Shown piece by piece: positions 63,541 through 64,000 of a stretch of 64,000 nt of DNA. The position numbers were made by a program, and so were the translations under genes. Position 1 is the first letter of the stretch. Each line of letters starts with the position of its first letter. Below the pieces are notes generated by a model, which did no database searches, was not told the origin of the DNA, and was given only the letters and a program-made list of their open reading frames with translations. The stretch comes from Bin80 sp964291275 (lineage in GTDB: Bacteria > Bacteroidota > Rhodothermia > Rhodothermales > Bin80), in NCBI GenBank assembly GCA_964291275.2, contig OZ219799.1, positions 1,736,001-1,800,000 of the forward strand. Direction: 5' to 3'.

Positions 63541-64000
63541 TTGGCCGTCTCGGATGTTATTGGTGATATTAGGTCAGTAATTGGGAGCGGGCCTACAGTG
63601 GGTGATCTAACCACCTGGCAGGATGCGACAGACATTATCCAGGCCTTGGATTTACGGTTACCAACGGCGGTGCACCAGCACCTTCAACTTGGAGTTGAAG
63701 GTGGTTTACCAGATACGCCGAAGCCAAACTCGAAGTTTGTGCAACAGTCTATTTTTCGACTTTTGGCCTCAAATGCTGACGCGTTGAAAGCGGCCGAGGC
63801 TACCGCTCAGAATATGGGATATGAGGTTGTATCGGTGGATCATGATGTATGTGGTGAAGCACGGGAAGTGGGAGCAGCCATGGCGCGGTGTGTTTTGCGC
63901 CTAAAACCAGGTCAGTGTTTTATTTGGGGTGGTGAAACTACGGTTACTGTACGCGGTAATGGGAAGGGTGGACGTAACCAAGAGTTAGCATTGGCTGCAG
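63541..64000 (+). pseudogene. Glycerate kinase (MOFRL type), 5' end missing, runs off window
   Basis: The frame reads LAVSDVIGDIRSVIGSGPTV, FVQQSIFRLLASNADALKAA and FIWGGETTVTVRGNGKGG, ending NQELALAA at the window edge. This is the C-terminal half of a glycerate 2-kinase of the GckA/TtuD type with the start of its MOFRL domain. The frame is open only from 63469 and no proper N-terminal half precedes it: it abuts the NIPSNAP-like fragment head to head. Probably dead, as its 5' half was lost in a rearrangement. Confidence 0.8.

Noticed and set aside
1..64000. tRNA, rRNA genes and classical riboswitches
   Set aside because: None recognised on either strand by eye, including upstream of bioY.

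Overview
The window reads as a piece of chromosome from a Gram-negative bacterium, probably of the Rhodothermota/Balneolota/Bacteroidota neighbourhood. The argument rests on an outer-membrane Omp85/BamA-like protein ending in Phe, a GWxTD-domain secreted protein, a DUF2795 mini-protein, a secreted S9 peptidase, and a PVC-type dehydrogenase/cytochrome beside a DUF1080 protein. This placement is inference; there is no rRNA or tRNA gene here to test it.

Region 1 (1-16965) is ordinary core genome. A minus-strand block carries rlmD (partial), the Omp85 protein, a DUF2795 mini-protein, an M23 peptidase, MoxR, fmt, the GWxTD protein, ftsY and pgsA, with several 1-60 bp overlaps or gaps. A plus-strand block carries bioY, a TPR protein, an acetamidase-like lipoprotein, an S9 peptidase and a CPBP protease. 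An old tandem duplication of about 982 bp (10954-12916) doubled a DinB-family gene and left a dead TPR tail.

Region 2 (17241-28960) is stacked mobile DNA. An outer group II intron has been entered by a complete group II intron carrying its own reverse transcriptase, by an ORF-less group II intron inside its reverse-transcriptase gene, and by an IS. An IS21 element and a further transposon follow directly.

Region 3 (28961-33434) is a short sugar-related operon: PVC-type dehydrogenase, DUF1080 protein and a ROK kinase. The ROK gene is cut by a transposon at a CTAG site.

Region 4 (33828-57495) looks like a ruined defence or accessory island. It holds a DUF4062/RecG-like ATP-binding gene, a zinc-ribbon protein, DUF2188 and DUF3892 remnants, an AAA ATPase with a TOPRIM-like partner, and an AAA+ ATPase with a subtilase-type partner. 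Nearly all are broken. The insertions include three of the four copies of a 2.56-kb IS whose transposase is a DUF4338 (DruA-like) domain fused to an IS4/Tn5-type DDE enzyme. Another is an IS1595-family element carrying a DNA methyltransferase-nuclease gene, coupled to its transposase and split by a run of eleven G, which suggests phase variation.

Region 5 (57496-64000) is an ISL3 element entered by an IS256-type element, itself entered by an IS110-type element. The IS256-type element also encodes a second protein that appears to be a catalytically dead paralogue of its transposase. Around it lie fragments of an amidohydrolase, a NIPSNAP-like protein and a glycerate kinase that runs off the window end.

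Strongest items for follow-up: the IS1595 element with its phase-variable methyltransferase-nuclease, the nested group II introns, the IS256 element with a dead transposase paralogue, and the DruA-transposase fusion.
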